Assembly: GCF_000686665.1 (NCBI RefSeq)
Contig: NZ_JMLH01000001.1
Coordinates: 1-64,000 of the forward strand
Source of the DNA: Thomasclavelia saccharogumia DSM 17460
GTDB lineage: Bacteria > Bacillota_I > Bacilli_A > Erysipelotrichales > Coprobacillaceae
Length of the DNA: 64,000 nucleotides
Direction: 5' to 3'
The stretch's first letter is position 1, and each line of letters begins with the position of its first letter. The notes below the pieces were generated by a model. It was not told the DNA's origin, made no database searches, and saw only the letters and a list, made by a program, of their open reading frames with translations. Below, in pieces: positions 47,147 to 55,816 of the stretch. The position numbers were made by a program, and so were the translations under genes.

Positions 47147-47155
47147 TTAGTTATT

Positions 47156-47698
47156 TTAATCAAATTTAACAGTCTTAACAACTTGACCACTAAATTCTTT
47201 TATTAAAAATTCATTATTTTCATAAATCCCATAACTATTATTACCTTCTTTAGGTAAAGAAATTGATGATGGATTAATTATATATATTCCATTTTGATAT
47301 TTAGCCACTTGTCTATGGATATGTCCATAAACAAAAATATCTCCAGGATTTAAATTAGGAAGATTGTTTTCATCAAATAAATGGCCATGAGTTAAAAAAA
47401 AGTGATGATTATCAACATCTATAGTCGCATAATCAGCTCTAATTGGAAATTCCAGAACCATCTGATCAACCTCAGCATCACAATTACCTCTTACTGCAAT
47501 AATTTTATTTTTGTAATCATTTAATAATTTAATTACTTTTTTAGGCGCATATCCATCTGGCAGATCATTTCGTGGTCCATGATATAAAATATCACCTAAA
47601 ATCACTAATTTATCAGCATTTTCTAATTCATACATTTCTAGTGCTTTTTTTGCATATGTATAAGAACCATGTATATCGGATATAAACATTATTTTCAC
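47156..47698 (-). CDS. Metallophosphoesterase, YfcE family
   Basis: A 180-residue phosphodiesterase with the calcineurin-like fold. The metal ligands are in FISDIHG (D8, H10), LGDILYHG, VRGNCDAE, LTHGHLF and YGHIHRQV, so the site is complete. The YfcE family cleaves phosphodiesters, but the natural substrate is unclear. The GTG start at 47698 gives the usual MK-x-x-FISDIHG beginning. It lies 1 base after the GyrI-like gene, in one transcript. Confidence 0.9.
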   Translation of the reverse strand: MKIMFISDIHGSYTYAKKALEMYELENADKLVILGDILYHGPRNDLPDGYAPKKVIKLLNDYKNKIIAVRGNCDAEVDQMVLEFPIRADYATIDVDNHHFFLTHGHLFDENNLPNLNPGDIFVYGHIHRQVAKYQNGIYIINPSSISLPKEGNNSYGIYENNEFLIKEFSGQVVKTVKFD

Positions 47699-47699
47699 T

Positions 47700-48314
47700 C
47701 TAAATCAAGTCCTCCTCTACTGGATATCGTACTATTGTTTTCAAATTCTCTGGAGCTACGCGTTCAGGTTTATTTAAATATATTTCGTGATGTAAACCAC
47801 TCAATTTCAAATTAGCAACTGTAATATATTCCATAATTTGTTTAGTTGAATTTATTTCTGTATTATAAGGGCCTATATGCAGCATTTGAATACACTCACC
47901 TTCTTCAAATTCTTTCAAATAAACATCTAATGTAAAATAATCACCAGTTTTCAATAAAAGTTCCATTTTAATTTCTTCTAATATTTCTTCTGTCAATATT
48001 GGCGGCTGTAACATCATTAAAGTATATTTAATCATTTTTTTTCTTGTTACATCAAAATGACTATTATCATAAGTATCCCAAAGTCCCTCTAATTTAGCCC
48101 CGCTAAAACTAATCTCTTGTTTTTGATAATATTCTTTTAAAGACTTATTTATTAAAAACAAGAGTTTTGATTTATTTCTAAATTCAGGAACAGTTGGATT
48201 ACCAATACCATCTATTGCTATATACTTTAACTTTGGTACTACTAAACTACTTATTTTTTTTGTCATTGCCCGATATAACTGTGGATATTCTTTTTTTATA
48301 TCATATTTTTTCAC
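47700..48314 (-). CDS. GyrI-like small-molecule-binding protein
   Basis: A 204-residue protein of the GyrI-like superfamily. Visible marks are KKEYPQLYRA, KLKYIAIDGIGNPTVPEF, KLEGLWDTYD, and a C-terminal strand-helix pattern (CIQMLHIGPYNTEINS, GLHHEIYLNKPERVAPENLKTIVRYPV). The domain binds or neutralises small toxic molecules in relatives. The start is GTG, with GGGGAT 7 bases upstream. It is co-transcribed with the YfcE-like phosphodiesterase. Confidence 0.88.
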   Translation of the reverse strand: MKKYDIKKEYPQLYRAMTKKISSLVVPKLKYIAIDGIGNPTVPEFRNKSKLLFLINKSLKEYYQKQEISFSGAKLEGLWDTYDNSHFDVTRKKMIKYTLMMLQPPILTEEILEEIKMELLLKTGDYFTLDVYLKEFEEGECIQMLHIGPYNTEINSTKQIMEYITVANLKLSGLHHEIYLNKPERVAPENLKTIVRYPVEEDLI

Positions 48315-48409
48315 TATATCATCCCCACCCTCATATTATATTACTATTATCACAAAATACTACAAAAAATCAACAAGTTTATTAAAAACATGACTTTGTC
48401 CTCTCAATT

Positions 48410-48447
48410 ATAAAAGCGCCTTAGAAAACATTTATCTTGGCGCTTTA
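48410..48447 (-). terminator. Terminator of the PPIase-thioredoxin unit
   Basis: AAAGCGCC (48413-48420) pairs with GGCGCTTT (48439-48446). The stop codon of the thioredoxin-like gene is at the foot of the stem. On the minus strand a short T-rich stretch follows. Confidence 0.75.
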
Positions 48448-48705
48448 ACTGCTGTTTTTTAAATATTGATCAAAAATACTTTTTATTCCTGCTTTTGTAG
48501 CAACACCCTCATGTAACTTAACATTGCCATCATATAAAGCAGGAACATAATAATAATCATATTGGTCAGCTAATTGACTATCAATCTGCTCATCAACTAA
48601 TTCAATTTCAATCTTACGATACTCAGGATTCTCATCTTTCAATTCCCTGATCCAATCTAAAGCTCTTCTACAATGAGGACAATTTTTCAAAATAAACATT
48701 CTCAT
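48445..48705 (-). CDS. Thioredoxin-fold (glutaredoxin-like) protein
   Basis: An 86-residue protein with the redox motif CPHC at residues 9-12, a strand (KIEIELVDEQ) and the cis-proline position in YYVPALYDGNVKLHEG. This is the small glutaredoxin/thioredoxin layout. It would reduce or exchange disulphides in the cytoplasm. It follows the cyclophilin gene by 4 bases, in a unit of three (49473, 49192, 48705). Confidence 0.85.
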   Translation of the reverse strand: MRMFILKNCPHCRRALDWIRELKDENPEYRKIEIELVDEQIDSQLADQYDYYYVPALYDGNVKLHEGVATKAGIKSIFDQYLKNSS

Positions 48706-48709
48706 TTTT

Positions 48710-49192
48710 CTATTCTCTTCTAATTGTCTTGATTACGATTGGCGTATTAGGACAATCTTGCAAATTTCGTGGTGCATTAGCAATTTTATCAACAACTTCT
48801 AAGCCTTCTGTAATTTTCCCAAACGCTGCATATTGACCATCTAAATGTGGCGCGTCTTCATGCATGATAAAAAACTGTGAAGAAGCAGAATCTGGTATCA
48901 TTGTCCGCGCCATTGATAATATTCCTCGTGTATGTAATAAATCATTTTTTACCCCATTACTACTAAATTCACCTTTAATGCTTTTAGCTTCATGATGATT
49001 AAAATCTTTATCATAACCACCACCTTGAATCATAAAACCAGGAATAACACGATGAAAAATCAAGCCTGCAAAAAAATCCTGATCAATTAAATTCAAAAAA
49101 TTTTCTACCGTAATTGGTGCAATTTCAGGATAAAGTTCTCCTTTCATTACTCCCCCATCTTCCATTTCAATAACAATTTTTACAATATTCAT
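48710..49192 (-). CDS. Peptidyl-prolyl cis-trans isomerase, cyclophilin type
   Basis: A 160-residue cyclophilin that speeds proline isomerisation. It shows ENFLNLIDQDFFAGLIFHRVIPGFMIQGG (active-site Phe/His/Arg, continuous), SMARTMIPDSASSQFFIMHED and DGQYAAFGKITEGLEVVDKI. It has no signal peptide, so it is cytoplasmic. The TAATG overlap with the gene upstream means coupled translation. Confidence 0.95.
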   Translation of the reverse strand: MNIVKIVIEMEDGGVMKGELYPEIAPITVENFLNLIDQDFFAGLIFHRVIPGFMIQGGGYDKDFNHHEAKSIKGEFSSNGVKNDLLHTRGILSMARTMIPDSASSQFFIMHEDAPHLDGQYAAFGKITEGLEVVDKIANAPRNLQDCPNTPIVIKTIRRE

Positions 49193-49473
49193 TACTTTTC
49201 TCCTTTATCAACTATTCTAGCCTCAATAACTTCATTTGCCTTTTTTTTATCTTTTCTCTTTTTATTAAAAATCAAACCCACAATAATAAGTATCGCAAAT
49301 ATAACCAGTACTACGATAATTGAATCAACCAGTTTAAATTGATACGCAGTTGCTACAATTAAACATAGATTTATGATTTCAAAAGTTCCTGATAATTTAT
49401 GTCGACCATTAACCATAAAATTAAGAGCTAATGCAGTACAAACAAACATCGCTATAATTAAAGCAACCTCCAT
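49192..49473 (-). CDS. Membrane protein of unknown function
   Basis: A 93-residue protein with two or three hydrophobic helices (VALIIAMFVCTALALNFM, GTFEIINLCLIVATAY, VDSIIVVLVIFAILIIVGLIF) and a strongly charged C-terminal tail (NKKRKDKKKANEVIEARIVDKGEK). The start is placed at ATG 49473, which has AGGAGG 6 bases upstream; the longer upstream frame has none. It is the first gene of the cyclophilin unit. No family was recognised. Confidence 0.65.
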   Translation of the reverse strand: MEVALIIAMFVCTALALNFMVNGRHKLSGTFEIINLCLIVATAYQFKLVDSIIVVLVIFAILIIVGLIFNKKRKDKKKANEVIEARIVDKGEK

Positions 49474-50079
49474 CTTCATCCTCCTCATAATATTTATCTT
49501 TATAATCGTTATTTTAACAAACAACAGGCTATTTATAAATACTTTTTCATACATATGCTATATTAAAACTTTTATTTTCAAACAAAGCAACAATAATATT
49601 ACCATATTGTTCCTTTATAATGTCTAGATTATTCATCCAAAAATCTAGATTTATCAGCAATTTTATTATATCACGATTTTCCATCACTTTAAATAAAGTC
49701 ATTCTTAAAAAAGCGTGTCATTTTGATAACTTTATTTCTACATTTTCAAATAAATATGAAAAAACATCCACTATTCTATAGAAATTTTATTTACCATAAT
49801 ATAACTGCATTATTTTTCAACAATTTTATAATATTACCAATAGTTTTATCAGTAAAAATCTTTAACTGCTATTAATAATAATTTTAAAATCACACTAATT
49901 TTTATTGTTTTTGCAAGATTTTCTCTAGAAGTTTTGGTACAAATATATAACCAATATATCAATATTATTTTATTATAATGGTCTAAAAAATCATTTTGAA
50001 AATGTTCATATATAAATTAATGAAAAAATACAGTAAAAATTATTACCGTATTTTTATATCACATTATAATTAAAACATT
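49474..50079. other. AT-rich spacer
   Basis: No gene found in about 600 bases. A short inverted repeat (TCTAGAT/ATCTAGA, about 49621-49648) is the only structure. The base composition is more than 75% A+T by eye, and all frames are short or lack ribosome sites. Confidence 0.5.
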
Positions 50080-50559
50080 TTATTTATGATAAGTTTCGTT
50101 TTTTATAATCTTAAAACTGCGATAAATTTGTTCAACCAAAATCAATCGCATTAACTGATGTGGAAATGTCATCTTAGAAAAACTCAATCTTAAATTAGCT
50201 CGATCAATCAACTCTTGACCATGTCCTAAGGACCCCCCAATTACAAAATCTATCGTACTTTTACCAGATAACATACACCCTTCTATCTGTTTAGCCATTT
50301 CTATAGAATCAAGCTCTTTTCCTGCTACATCTAATAAAATAACATAATCATCCTGTTTAATTTTATCAAGAATCTTTCGTCCTTCTTTAGATTTTATGAT
50401 TATTTCATTAGCTAAGGAACAATTATCAGGAATACTTTCATCAGCAACTTCATAAACTTCAACCTTACAATATCCTTGTAGTCTTTTTAAATATTCTTCA
50501 ACACCAGCATTTAAATATTTCTCTTTTAACTTACCCACACAAATAATTCTAATCTTCAT
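50080..50559 (-). CDS. rlmH: 23S rRNA (pseudouridine1915-N3)-methyltransferase
   Basis: A 159-residue SPOUT methyltransferase that adds a methyl group to pseudouridine 1915 of 23S rRNA. Marks are MKIRIICVGKLKEKYL at the start, YVILLDVAGKELDS, FVIGGSLGHGQEL and FPHQLMRLILVEQIYRSFKI, including the knot. Start was set at ATG 50559 with GGAGG upstream. It overlaps the stop codon of walJ by 11 bases, as often seen in Firmicutes. Confidence 0.96.
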   Translation of the reverse strand: MKIRIICVGKLKEKYLNAGVEEYLKRLQGYCKVEVYEVADESIPDNCSLANEIIIKSKEGRKILDKIKQDDYVILLDVAGKELDSIEMAKQIEGCMLSGKSTIDFVIGGSLGHGQELIDRANLRLSFSKMTFPHQLMRLILVEQIYRSFKIIKNETYHK

Positions 50560-51298
50560 AATTTCCTCCACTTATAACATTAACTTGACTTGCTACCTTA
50601 ATATTATCAAAATTTATATTATTTTCATCAAATATATTTTTATATGTCTCCAAAGCTTTTTCTTCACTATTAGCCTCTTCACTTAAATGGGCTAGAACTA
50701 TCTCTTTAGTCTTGTCACCAATTATTTCTGCCATCAATCTAGCACTATATATATTATCTAAATGCCCAGTATCTCCTTGAATTCTTCTTTTTAAAAAGTA
50801 TGGTCGATTAGTTGCCATCAACATTTCAACATCATGGTTACTTTCAATAATATAATAATTTAAATTTTTTAAATACTGCCGATTTTTCTGTGATACATAT
50901 CCTGTATCAGTCATATATAAAATACTTTCCGTCTTCCCTTTTATCACAAATGCTAGCGGACTAGTGGCATCATGTGAAATACTTAAGGGCATGATTTCAT
51001 AATGGGCTAACTTAAATGCTTTATAAGGAATTATTTCATGACTTTTATCAATCCCTTTTATACAACCTTTGCCACAAAAACAAATACTTTGATCAAAAAT
51101 ACTAATATTTTTATTATGGTCATAATGATCATGGGTCAAAAGAACAAAATTAATATTTTTTTCTTGAAAACCAAGTTTACTTAATTTAAATAATAATTGC
51201 TTTCTAGTAATCCCACAATCTATTAAAATTCCAATACCATCATCGTATATAAATGTACTATTACCTTTAGAACCACTAGCTAAAATATGAAATTCCAT
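50549..51298 (-). CDS. walJ: MBL-fold metallohydrolase, WalJ/YycJ-like
   Basis: A 249-residue metallo-beta-lactamase-fold hydrolase with LTHDHYDHNKNI (metal motif), SHDATSPLAFVI, YMTDTGYVS and IVLAHLSEEANS. In Firmicutes WalJ (YycJ) is tied to the WalRK cell-wall regulator locus and has nuclease-like features; the walRK genes are not in the window. It overlaps rlmH. AAAGGATGAG precedes the ATG. Confidence 0.9.
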   Translation of the reverse strand: MEFHILASGSKGNSTFIYDDGIGILIDCGITRKQLLFKLSKLGFQEKNINFVLLTHDHYDHNKNISIFDQSICFCGKGCIKGIDKSHEIIPYKAFKLAHYEIMPLSISHDATSPLAFVIKGKTESILYMTDTGYVSQKNRQYLKNLNYYIIESNHDVEMLMATNRPYFLKRRIQGDTGHLDNIYSARLMAEIIGDKTKEIVLAHLSEEANSEEKALETYKNIFDENNINFDNIKVASQVNVISGGNYED

Positions 51299-51350
51299 TA
51301 ACTCATCCTTTCTTATAACTTATTATAACATAAATTATTTTTATAAAAAC

Positions 51351-51372
51351 AAAAAAGGGACATCTGCCCCCT
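51351..51372 (-). terminator. Terminator of rpmE
   Basis: On the minus strand AGGGGGCAGATGTCCCT then six T. It is 13 bases beyond the rpmE stop codon. Confidence 0.85.
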
Positions 51373-51384
51373 AATTGTAATAAA

Positions 51385-51588
51385 TTATTTAAACCCGTAT
51401 TTTTTATTAAATTTATCAACACGTCCATCAGCACTAGCAAATCTTTGTTTACCAGTATAGAATGGATGACAGTTTGAACAAGTATCTACACGTACTTCAT
51501 CTAAAACTGATCCACTTTCAAATTCGTTCCCACATGATGTACAAACGACTTTTACTTTTTTGTAATTTGGATGAATTCCTTTTTTCAT
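51385..51588 (-). CDS. rpmE: Ribosomal protein L31, zinc-binding form
   Basis: A 67-residue 50S protein. The four zinc cysteines are present (CTSC near 16-19, CSNC near 37-40), which marks the C+ form. [25 protein letters not shown] and [11 protein letters not shown] are typical. It stands alone with its own terminator, and AAGGAG precedes the ATG. Confidence 0.98.
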   Translation of the reverse strand: MKKGIHPNYKKVKVVCTSCGNEFESGSVLDEVRVDTCSNCHPFYTGKQRFASADGRVDKFNKKYGFK

Positions 51589-51736
51589 AAATTATATCTC
51601 CTTCCGCCTTATAGCCTTACTGCTACAAAGTAAGTTTCTAATGTATAATAACATTAATAAATCATTATTTCAAGTATATTTACAAAATATTTCAAATCAC
51701 TAAACCTACATAAAATACTTTAATAAATTATTCTTT

Positions 51737-53005
51737 TTAATCTTCAACATAGCGTCTTGTAATAACAGCTCCTAAAGAAACTAGTTTATGATCAATGTTT
51801 TCATAGCCTCTATCAATATGATACACATTTCCAATCTCAGTAACTCCATCTGCCATTAACGCTGCAACTATCAAGGCCGCACCACATCTTAGATCTGTTG
51901 CATATACCCTTGCTCCATGCAATGGAGTTGGCCCATTTATATAACACATCGCTTCTTCCTGATCTATCTTTGCTCCCATCGCATTTAATTGATAACAATG
52001 TCCAAAACGTTCTGGATATATCGTCTCTACTACCTGTGAACTTCCCTGACATTGCGTCAATAATGCTGTCAATGGCTGCTGTAGATCTGTGGCAAATCCA
52101 GGATATACCTGCGTCCGGATATCCACCGCTCTTAGATTCTCTTTCCCGCCATGCACTATTATACTATCTCCTACGATATCCATTCTGACTCCTATTTCTT
52201 TTAGTTTTGATGTCACTGCTTCTAAGTGCTGCGGTATTACATTTTGTACGATTACTTTTTCTCCTGCTGCCGCTGCTATTACTAAAAATGTCCCTGCTTC
52301 TATTCGATCTGGTATTATTTCATGATTACATCCGCTTAATTTATCTACTCCCTCGATTATTATGGTATCTGTTCCCGCACCTCTTATCTTTGCTCCCATT
52401 TTTGTCAACAGGTTCACTACATCGATTATTTCTGGTTCTTTAGCTGCATTTTCGATCGTTGTTTTACCTTTTGCTTTTACAGCTGCAAGCAAGATGTTTA
52501 TCGTTGCTCCTACTGATGCAAAATCTAAATATATTTTATTTCCTATCAGCTCTTTAGCTTCTATCGTATATGTTCCATCGCTGCTATATGCAACAGTTGC
52601 TCCTAATGCTTCAAAGCCTTTGATATGCAGATCGATTGGACGTGGTCCTAAAAAACAGCCTCCTGGCATTTTCATCGTAACTTTATTACACTTTCCTAAT
52701 AATGCTCCCATCAAATAATATGATGCTCTTAATTTATCTACTGCCTCGCTAACTAATGGTCTATTTTCTAAATTAGTAGGATCTACTACTAATACATCGT
52801 CATTTTTTTCAACTTTACAGTTCAGTTCTCTTAATAATACCCCTAATGCATCAACATCAGAAATATTTGGTACTCCATATACAGTTACAGGACTATCTGC
52901 TAAGACTATTGCTGGAATTAGGGCTACTGTTGCATTTTTGGCTCCACTCACCACTACCGTTCCATTCAATTTATGTCCACCTTCAATAGCAATTACTTCA
53001 CTCAT
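51737..53005 (-). CDS. murA: UDP-N-acetylglucosamine 1-carboxyvinyltransferase
   Basis: A 422-residue first enzyme of peptidoglycan synthesis: phosphoenolpyruvate + UDP-GlcNAc. The catalytic cysteine is C117 in PGGCFLGPRPIDLH, so it should be fosfomycin-sensitive. Also visible: SGAKNATVALIPAI and RQ/K-type binding residues in YPGFATDLQQPLTALL. The ATG at 53005 has AAGGAGG upstream; the 49-codon frame extension before it is not family-like. The middle part (about 51840-52730) has a different third-base use from both ends and from the neighbours. Confidence 0.97.
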   Translation of the reverse strand: MSEVIAIEGGHKLNGTVVVSGAKNATVALIPAIVLADSPVTVYGVPNISDVDALGVLLRELNCKVEKNDDVLVVDPTNLENRPLVSEAVDKLRASYYLMGALLGKCNKVTMKMPGGCFLGPRPIDLHIKGFEALGATVAYSSDGTYTIEAKELIGNKIYLDFASVGATINILLAAVKAKGKTTIENAAKEPEIIDVVNLLTKMGAKIRGAGTDTIIIEGVDKLSGCNHEIIPDRIEAGTFLVIAAAAGEKVIVQNVIPQHLEAVTSKLKEIGVRMDIVGDSIIVHGGKENLRAVDIRTQVYPGFATDLQQPLTALLTQCQGSSQVVETIYPERFGHCYQLNAMGAKIDQEEAMCYINGPTPLHGARVYATDLRCGAALIVAALMADGVTEIGNVYHIDRGYENIDHKLVSLGAVITRRYVED

Positions 53006-53166
53006 TTTAGTCCTCCTTATAATTTTATCTACGTAACTACTATATATTAATTTATTGTTAAAAACAACCAAAATTTGTATTTTTAAACGATTAGAATTTT
53101 TTGACAATTTTCGTATATTTTTATTTCTACAAAAAATAAAAATTTCAAACATTTATTACCAGATAA

Positions 53167-53196
53167 TAAAAGAATCCCTCTAAGCGGGATTCTTTA
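53167..53196 (-). terminator. Terminator of fba
   Basis: AAAGAATCCC and GCGGGATTCTTT pair around a short loop (53169-53195); on the minus strand T-rich sequence follows. It is 20 bases beyond the stop codon. Confidence 0.85.
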
Positions 53197-53214
53197 AATA
53201 AATTTTAGTATAAA

Positions 53215-54081
53215 TTAAGCTTTACCAATGCATCCAAAGATTTCCATTTTTTCTTTAACACATTCTTTAATAGCTTCAGCACCTGGTGCTAATAATTTAC
53301 GAGGGTCAAAACCTTTACCTTCTAAATCTTTTCCTGCTTCGATATATTTTCTTGTTGCTTCTTGGAAATATAATTGACATTCAGTATTTACATTGATTTT
53401 AGAAACACCTAAAGTAATTGCTTTTTTAATCATTTCTTCAGGAATTCCTGTTCCACCATGTAATACTAAAGGTAATTTTCCAGTTTCTTGTTGAATTGCA
53501 TCTAATGCATCAAAATCTAATCCAGCCCAGTTTTCAGGATATTTACCATGAATATTTCCAATTCCTGCTGCTAAGAAATCAACTCCTAAGTCAGCAATCA
53601 TTTTACATTCTTTTGGATCGGCAACTTCACCTTTTCCAATTACACCATCTTCTTCTCCACCGATAGATCCTACTTCTGCTTCAACAGAGACACCTTTAGC
53701 ATGGCATAACTCAACCATTTCTTTTGTTTTTTCAATGTTTTCATCAATAGAATAATGAGACCCATCAAACATAATTGAAGAGAATCCTGCTTCTAATGCA
53801 GCTTTAGCTCCATCATAGCTACCATGATCTAAGTGTAAAGCTACAGGTACAGTAATTCCTAAAGAATCAACCATTGCTGCTACCATTGCTGAAACAGTTT
53901 TAAATCCTGTCATATATTTTGCAGCACCTTCTGATACACCTAAGATTACTGGTGCTTTCAATTCTTCTGCAGTTAAAAGAATAGATTTTGTCCATTCTAA
54001 ATTATTAATGTTAAATTGACCAACTGCATAATGTCCTTCTTTTGCTTTATTTAACATTTCTGTTGCTGATACTAATCCCAT
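53215..54081 (-). CDS. fba: Fructose-bisphosphate aldolase, class II
   Basis: A 288-residue zinc enzyme of glycolysis. Zinc and substrate residues lie in ALHLDHGSYD, AAGIGNIHGKYP, LVLHGGTGIPEEMI and KINVNTECQL. Its length and the FbaA-type N-terminus (MGLVSATEMLNKAKEGHYAVGQFNINN, continuous) match. AAGGAGAAA precedes the ATG. It is a single gene, apparently on a strong transcript judging by its preferred codons. Confidence 0.97.
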   Translation of the reverse strand: MGLVSATEMLNKAKEGHYAVGQFNINNLEWTKSILLTAEELKAPVILGVSEGAAKYMTGFKTVSAMVAAMVDSLGITVPVALHLDHGSYDGAKAALEAGFSSIMFDGSHYSIDENIEKTKEMVELCHAKGVSVEAEVGSIGGEEDGVIGKGEVADPKECKMIADLGVDFLAAGIGNIHGKYPENWAGLDFDALDAIQQETGKLPLVLHGGTGIPEEMIKKAITLGVSKINVNTECQLYFQEATRKYIEAGKDLEGKGFDPRKLLAPGAEAIKECVKEKMEIFGCIGKA

Positions 54082-54228
54082 AATATTTCTCCTTTTCTTT
54101 TTACTCCTATATAATACTATTATTTAAAAAAAATTTCTATAGTAACACTTAGATTTTTACCTATTTTATTCATTTTTATCCATTGTAAGCAATTACTTTA
54201 TTTTATTAATTATTCTTTTAAGCCTAAT

Positions 54229-54969
54229 TTATCTTAAAACTTCCTTAGATTTAAATATATCTTTAGAAAAATGACATAACGTAATTCCTAAAGCCATCGA
54301 TAAATTTAAAGAATCAATTTTTTCACTATGAGGTATAAAGATACTTTGACCATAATCAAGAAATTCATCTGGTAAACCACTGCTTTCATTTCCAAACACC
54401 AATGAATGACTTTGCTGATCAGGTTCAATTAAGTGAATATTTTTAGCCCCCTTTAACATTAACGGATATATATTGCGTTGCGGATATTTTTCTATATATT
54501 CATCAAAACTATCAAAATATTCAAAATTAATGTTAAATATTGCTCCCATCGACGCTCGGATAACTCGGGGATCAAATACATCTACACCAGGTCGAATGAT
54601 CGCTAAATTAACATAATTAAAACCTAGCATCGTTCGAATGATCGTTCCCATGTTTCCCATATCACTAGGATTTACTAAAACCACATGATTAGTATCATCT
54701 AAACTTAATGTATATTTTTTTATAATTGCAACTGCAAAACAGTTTTCTTTTTTAGAAAGTTTATTTATCGTATTATCACTTTCAATTAAATCAATTTTAT
54801 TTTTCTTACATAATTCATTAATTATCGCAATTCCTTTATTTTTCGATGAATTACTTTTTATATACACCCTTAATACTAAATCTGGTTTATTTTGTAATAA
54901 CTCAATTGTTTCAAATACTCCTAATGTATATGTATAATCAAAATCTTTATGATATGCTTTAATTTTCAT
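54229..54969 (-). CDS. TrmH/SpoU-family RNA 2'-O-methyltransferase
   Basis: A 246-residue SPOUT methyltransferase. Motif 1 is LVNPSDMGNMGTIIRT, motif 2 is LVFGNESSGLPDEFL, motif 3 is IPHSEKIDSLNLSMALGITL; all are intact. The N-terminal part is an RNA-substrate-binding domain. The exact target (tRNA or rRNA) cannot be told. It overlaps the preceding 89-residue gene by 11 bases. It ends a four-gene unit. Confidence 0.92.
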   Translation of the reverse strand: MKIKAYHKDFDYTYTLGVFETIELLQNKPDLVLRVYIKSNSSKNKGIAIINELCKKNKIDLIESDNTINKLSKKENCFAVAIIKKYTLSLDDTNHVVLVNPSDMGNMGTIIRTMLGFNYVNLAIIRPGVDVFDPRVIRASMGAIFNINFEYFDSFDEYIEKYPQRNIYPLMLKGAKNIHLIEPDQQSHSLVFGNESSGLPDEFLDYGQSIFIPHSEKIDSLNLSMALGITLCHFSKDIFKSKEVLR

Positions 54970-55228
54970 TCTCTAAACCTTTCAATAAATCAATTTGTTT
55001 TTTTAAATCAAGTTGTAATGCTTCAAAATGCTTACGATCATAATCTACACCCTGATCAATCAACTTTAATAAATCATTATATTTTTCATAAGCCAATGTA
55101 AATAATGAGATTTGAATTTCTAAATCAAGTTCATTTTGTCCGTTTGTAACGATCTGATTGATCTCTTTATATTTTTCTTTAAATACTTCATCTAAATCAA
55201 CTTTTTTCTTTCTATTAAACAAACCCAT
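54959..55228 (-). CDS. Hypothetical helical protein
   Basis: An 89-residue, mostly helical, charged protein: a basic start (MGLFNRKKKV), then VFKEKYKEINQIVTNGQNEL and a helix pair (ISLFTLAYEKYNDLLKLIDQGVDYDRKHFEALQLDLKKQI, with a G-V-D-Y break). GGAGGCG precedes the ATG. It overlaps the TrmH-type gene, so translation is coupled. No family was recognised. Confidence 0.7.
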   Translation of the reverse strand: MGLFNRKKKVDLDEVFKEKYKEINQIVTNGQNELDLEIQISLFTLAYEKYNDLLKLIDQGVDYDRKHFEALQLDLKKQIDLLKGLENEN

Positions 55229-55256
55229 TTTATACGCCTCCTAAAACATTATACAG

Positions 55257-55811
55257 CTAATCAAAATAATATTCCAGTTTTGAAAAAGGAATAAATTTTG
55301 CAGGCTTTGCTTTATGCTCGCCTAACATTTTTTCCATCCAAATCATATCATACCATTTATCCAATTTATACCCACACTGATGAAAATGGGCTATTTGATA
55401 ATATCCTAACCGCTGATGAAACACTACACTACCTTCATCAGGAATCGCAATACAAGCATTCATATTCAAAATATTTTGTCTTTTAGATATTTTTTCTAGT
55501 TCATGATATAGAATTCTACCAATTCCTAAATTCCGATAATTATTATCTATATAAATCGAAGTTTCTACCGCCCAATCATATGCTGCTCGTTTTTTTAATT
55601 CTGATGTATAAGCATATCCTACGATCTTATCATTTACTTTAGCAACTAAATATGGATATTTATTTAAAGTATTGTTTATCCGCTGTTTAAATTCTGCAAT
55701 ACTAGGTACATCATACTCAAATGTAATTGCCGTATTTAATACATATGGTGCATATATTTCTAATAGCCTTTTGGCATCTTCACACTTTGCTACATCTATC
55801 TTTACTTCCAT
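55257..55811 (-). CDS. GNAT acetyltransferase, phosphinothricin acetyltransferase-like
   Basis: A 184-residue acetyltransferase of the PAT/YncA type. Marks are AKRLLEIYAPYVLNTAITFEYDVPS (continuous; substrate loop), GYAYTSELKKRAAYDWAVETSIYIDNNYRNLGIG (acetyl-CoA loop R-N-L-G-I-G), VVFHQRLGYYQI and the W-Y-D-M-I-W-M box near the end. Natural substrates are likely amino acids or analogues. It lies 5 bases after the phosphoesterase gene. Confidence 0.9.
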   Translation of the reverse strand: MEVKIDVAKCEDAKRLLEIYAPYVLNTAITFEYDVPSIAEFKQRINNTLNKYPYLVAKVNDKIVGYAYTSELKKRAAYDWAVETSIYIDNNYRNLGIGRILYHELEKISKRQNILNMNACIAIPDEGSVVFHQRLGYYQIAHFHQCGYKLDKWYDMIWMEKMLGEHKAKPAKFIPFSKLEYYFD

Positions 55812-55816
55812 TATAA

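Noticed and set aside
51898-52718. Four overlapping plus-strand open frames inside murA
   Set aside because: They mirror the unusual third-base use of murA on the other strand; none has a ribosome site or a family pattern.
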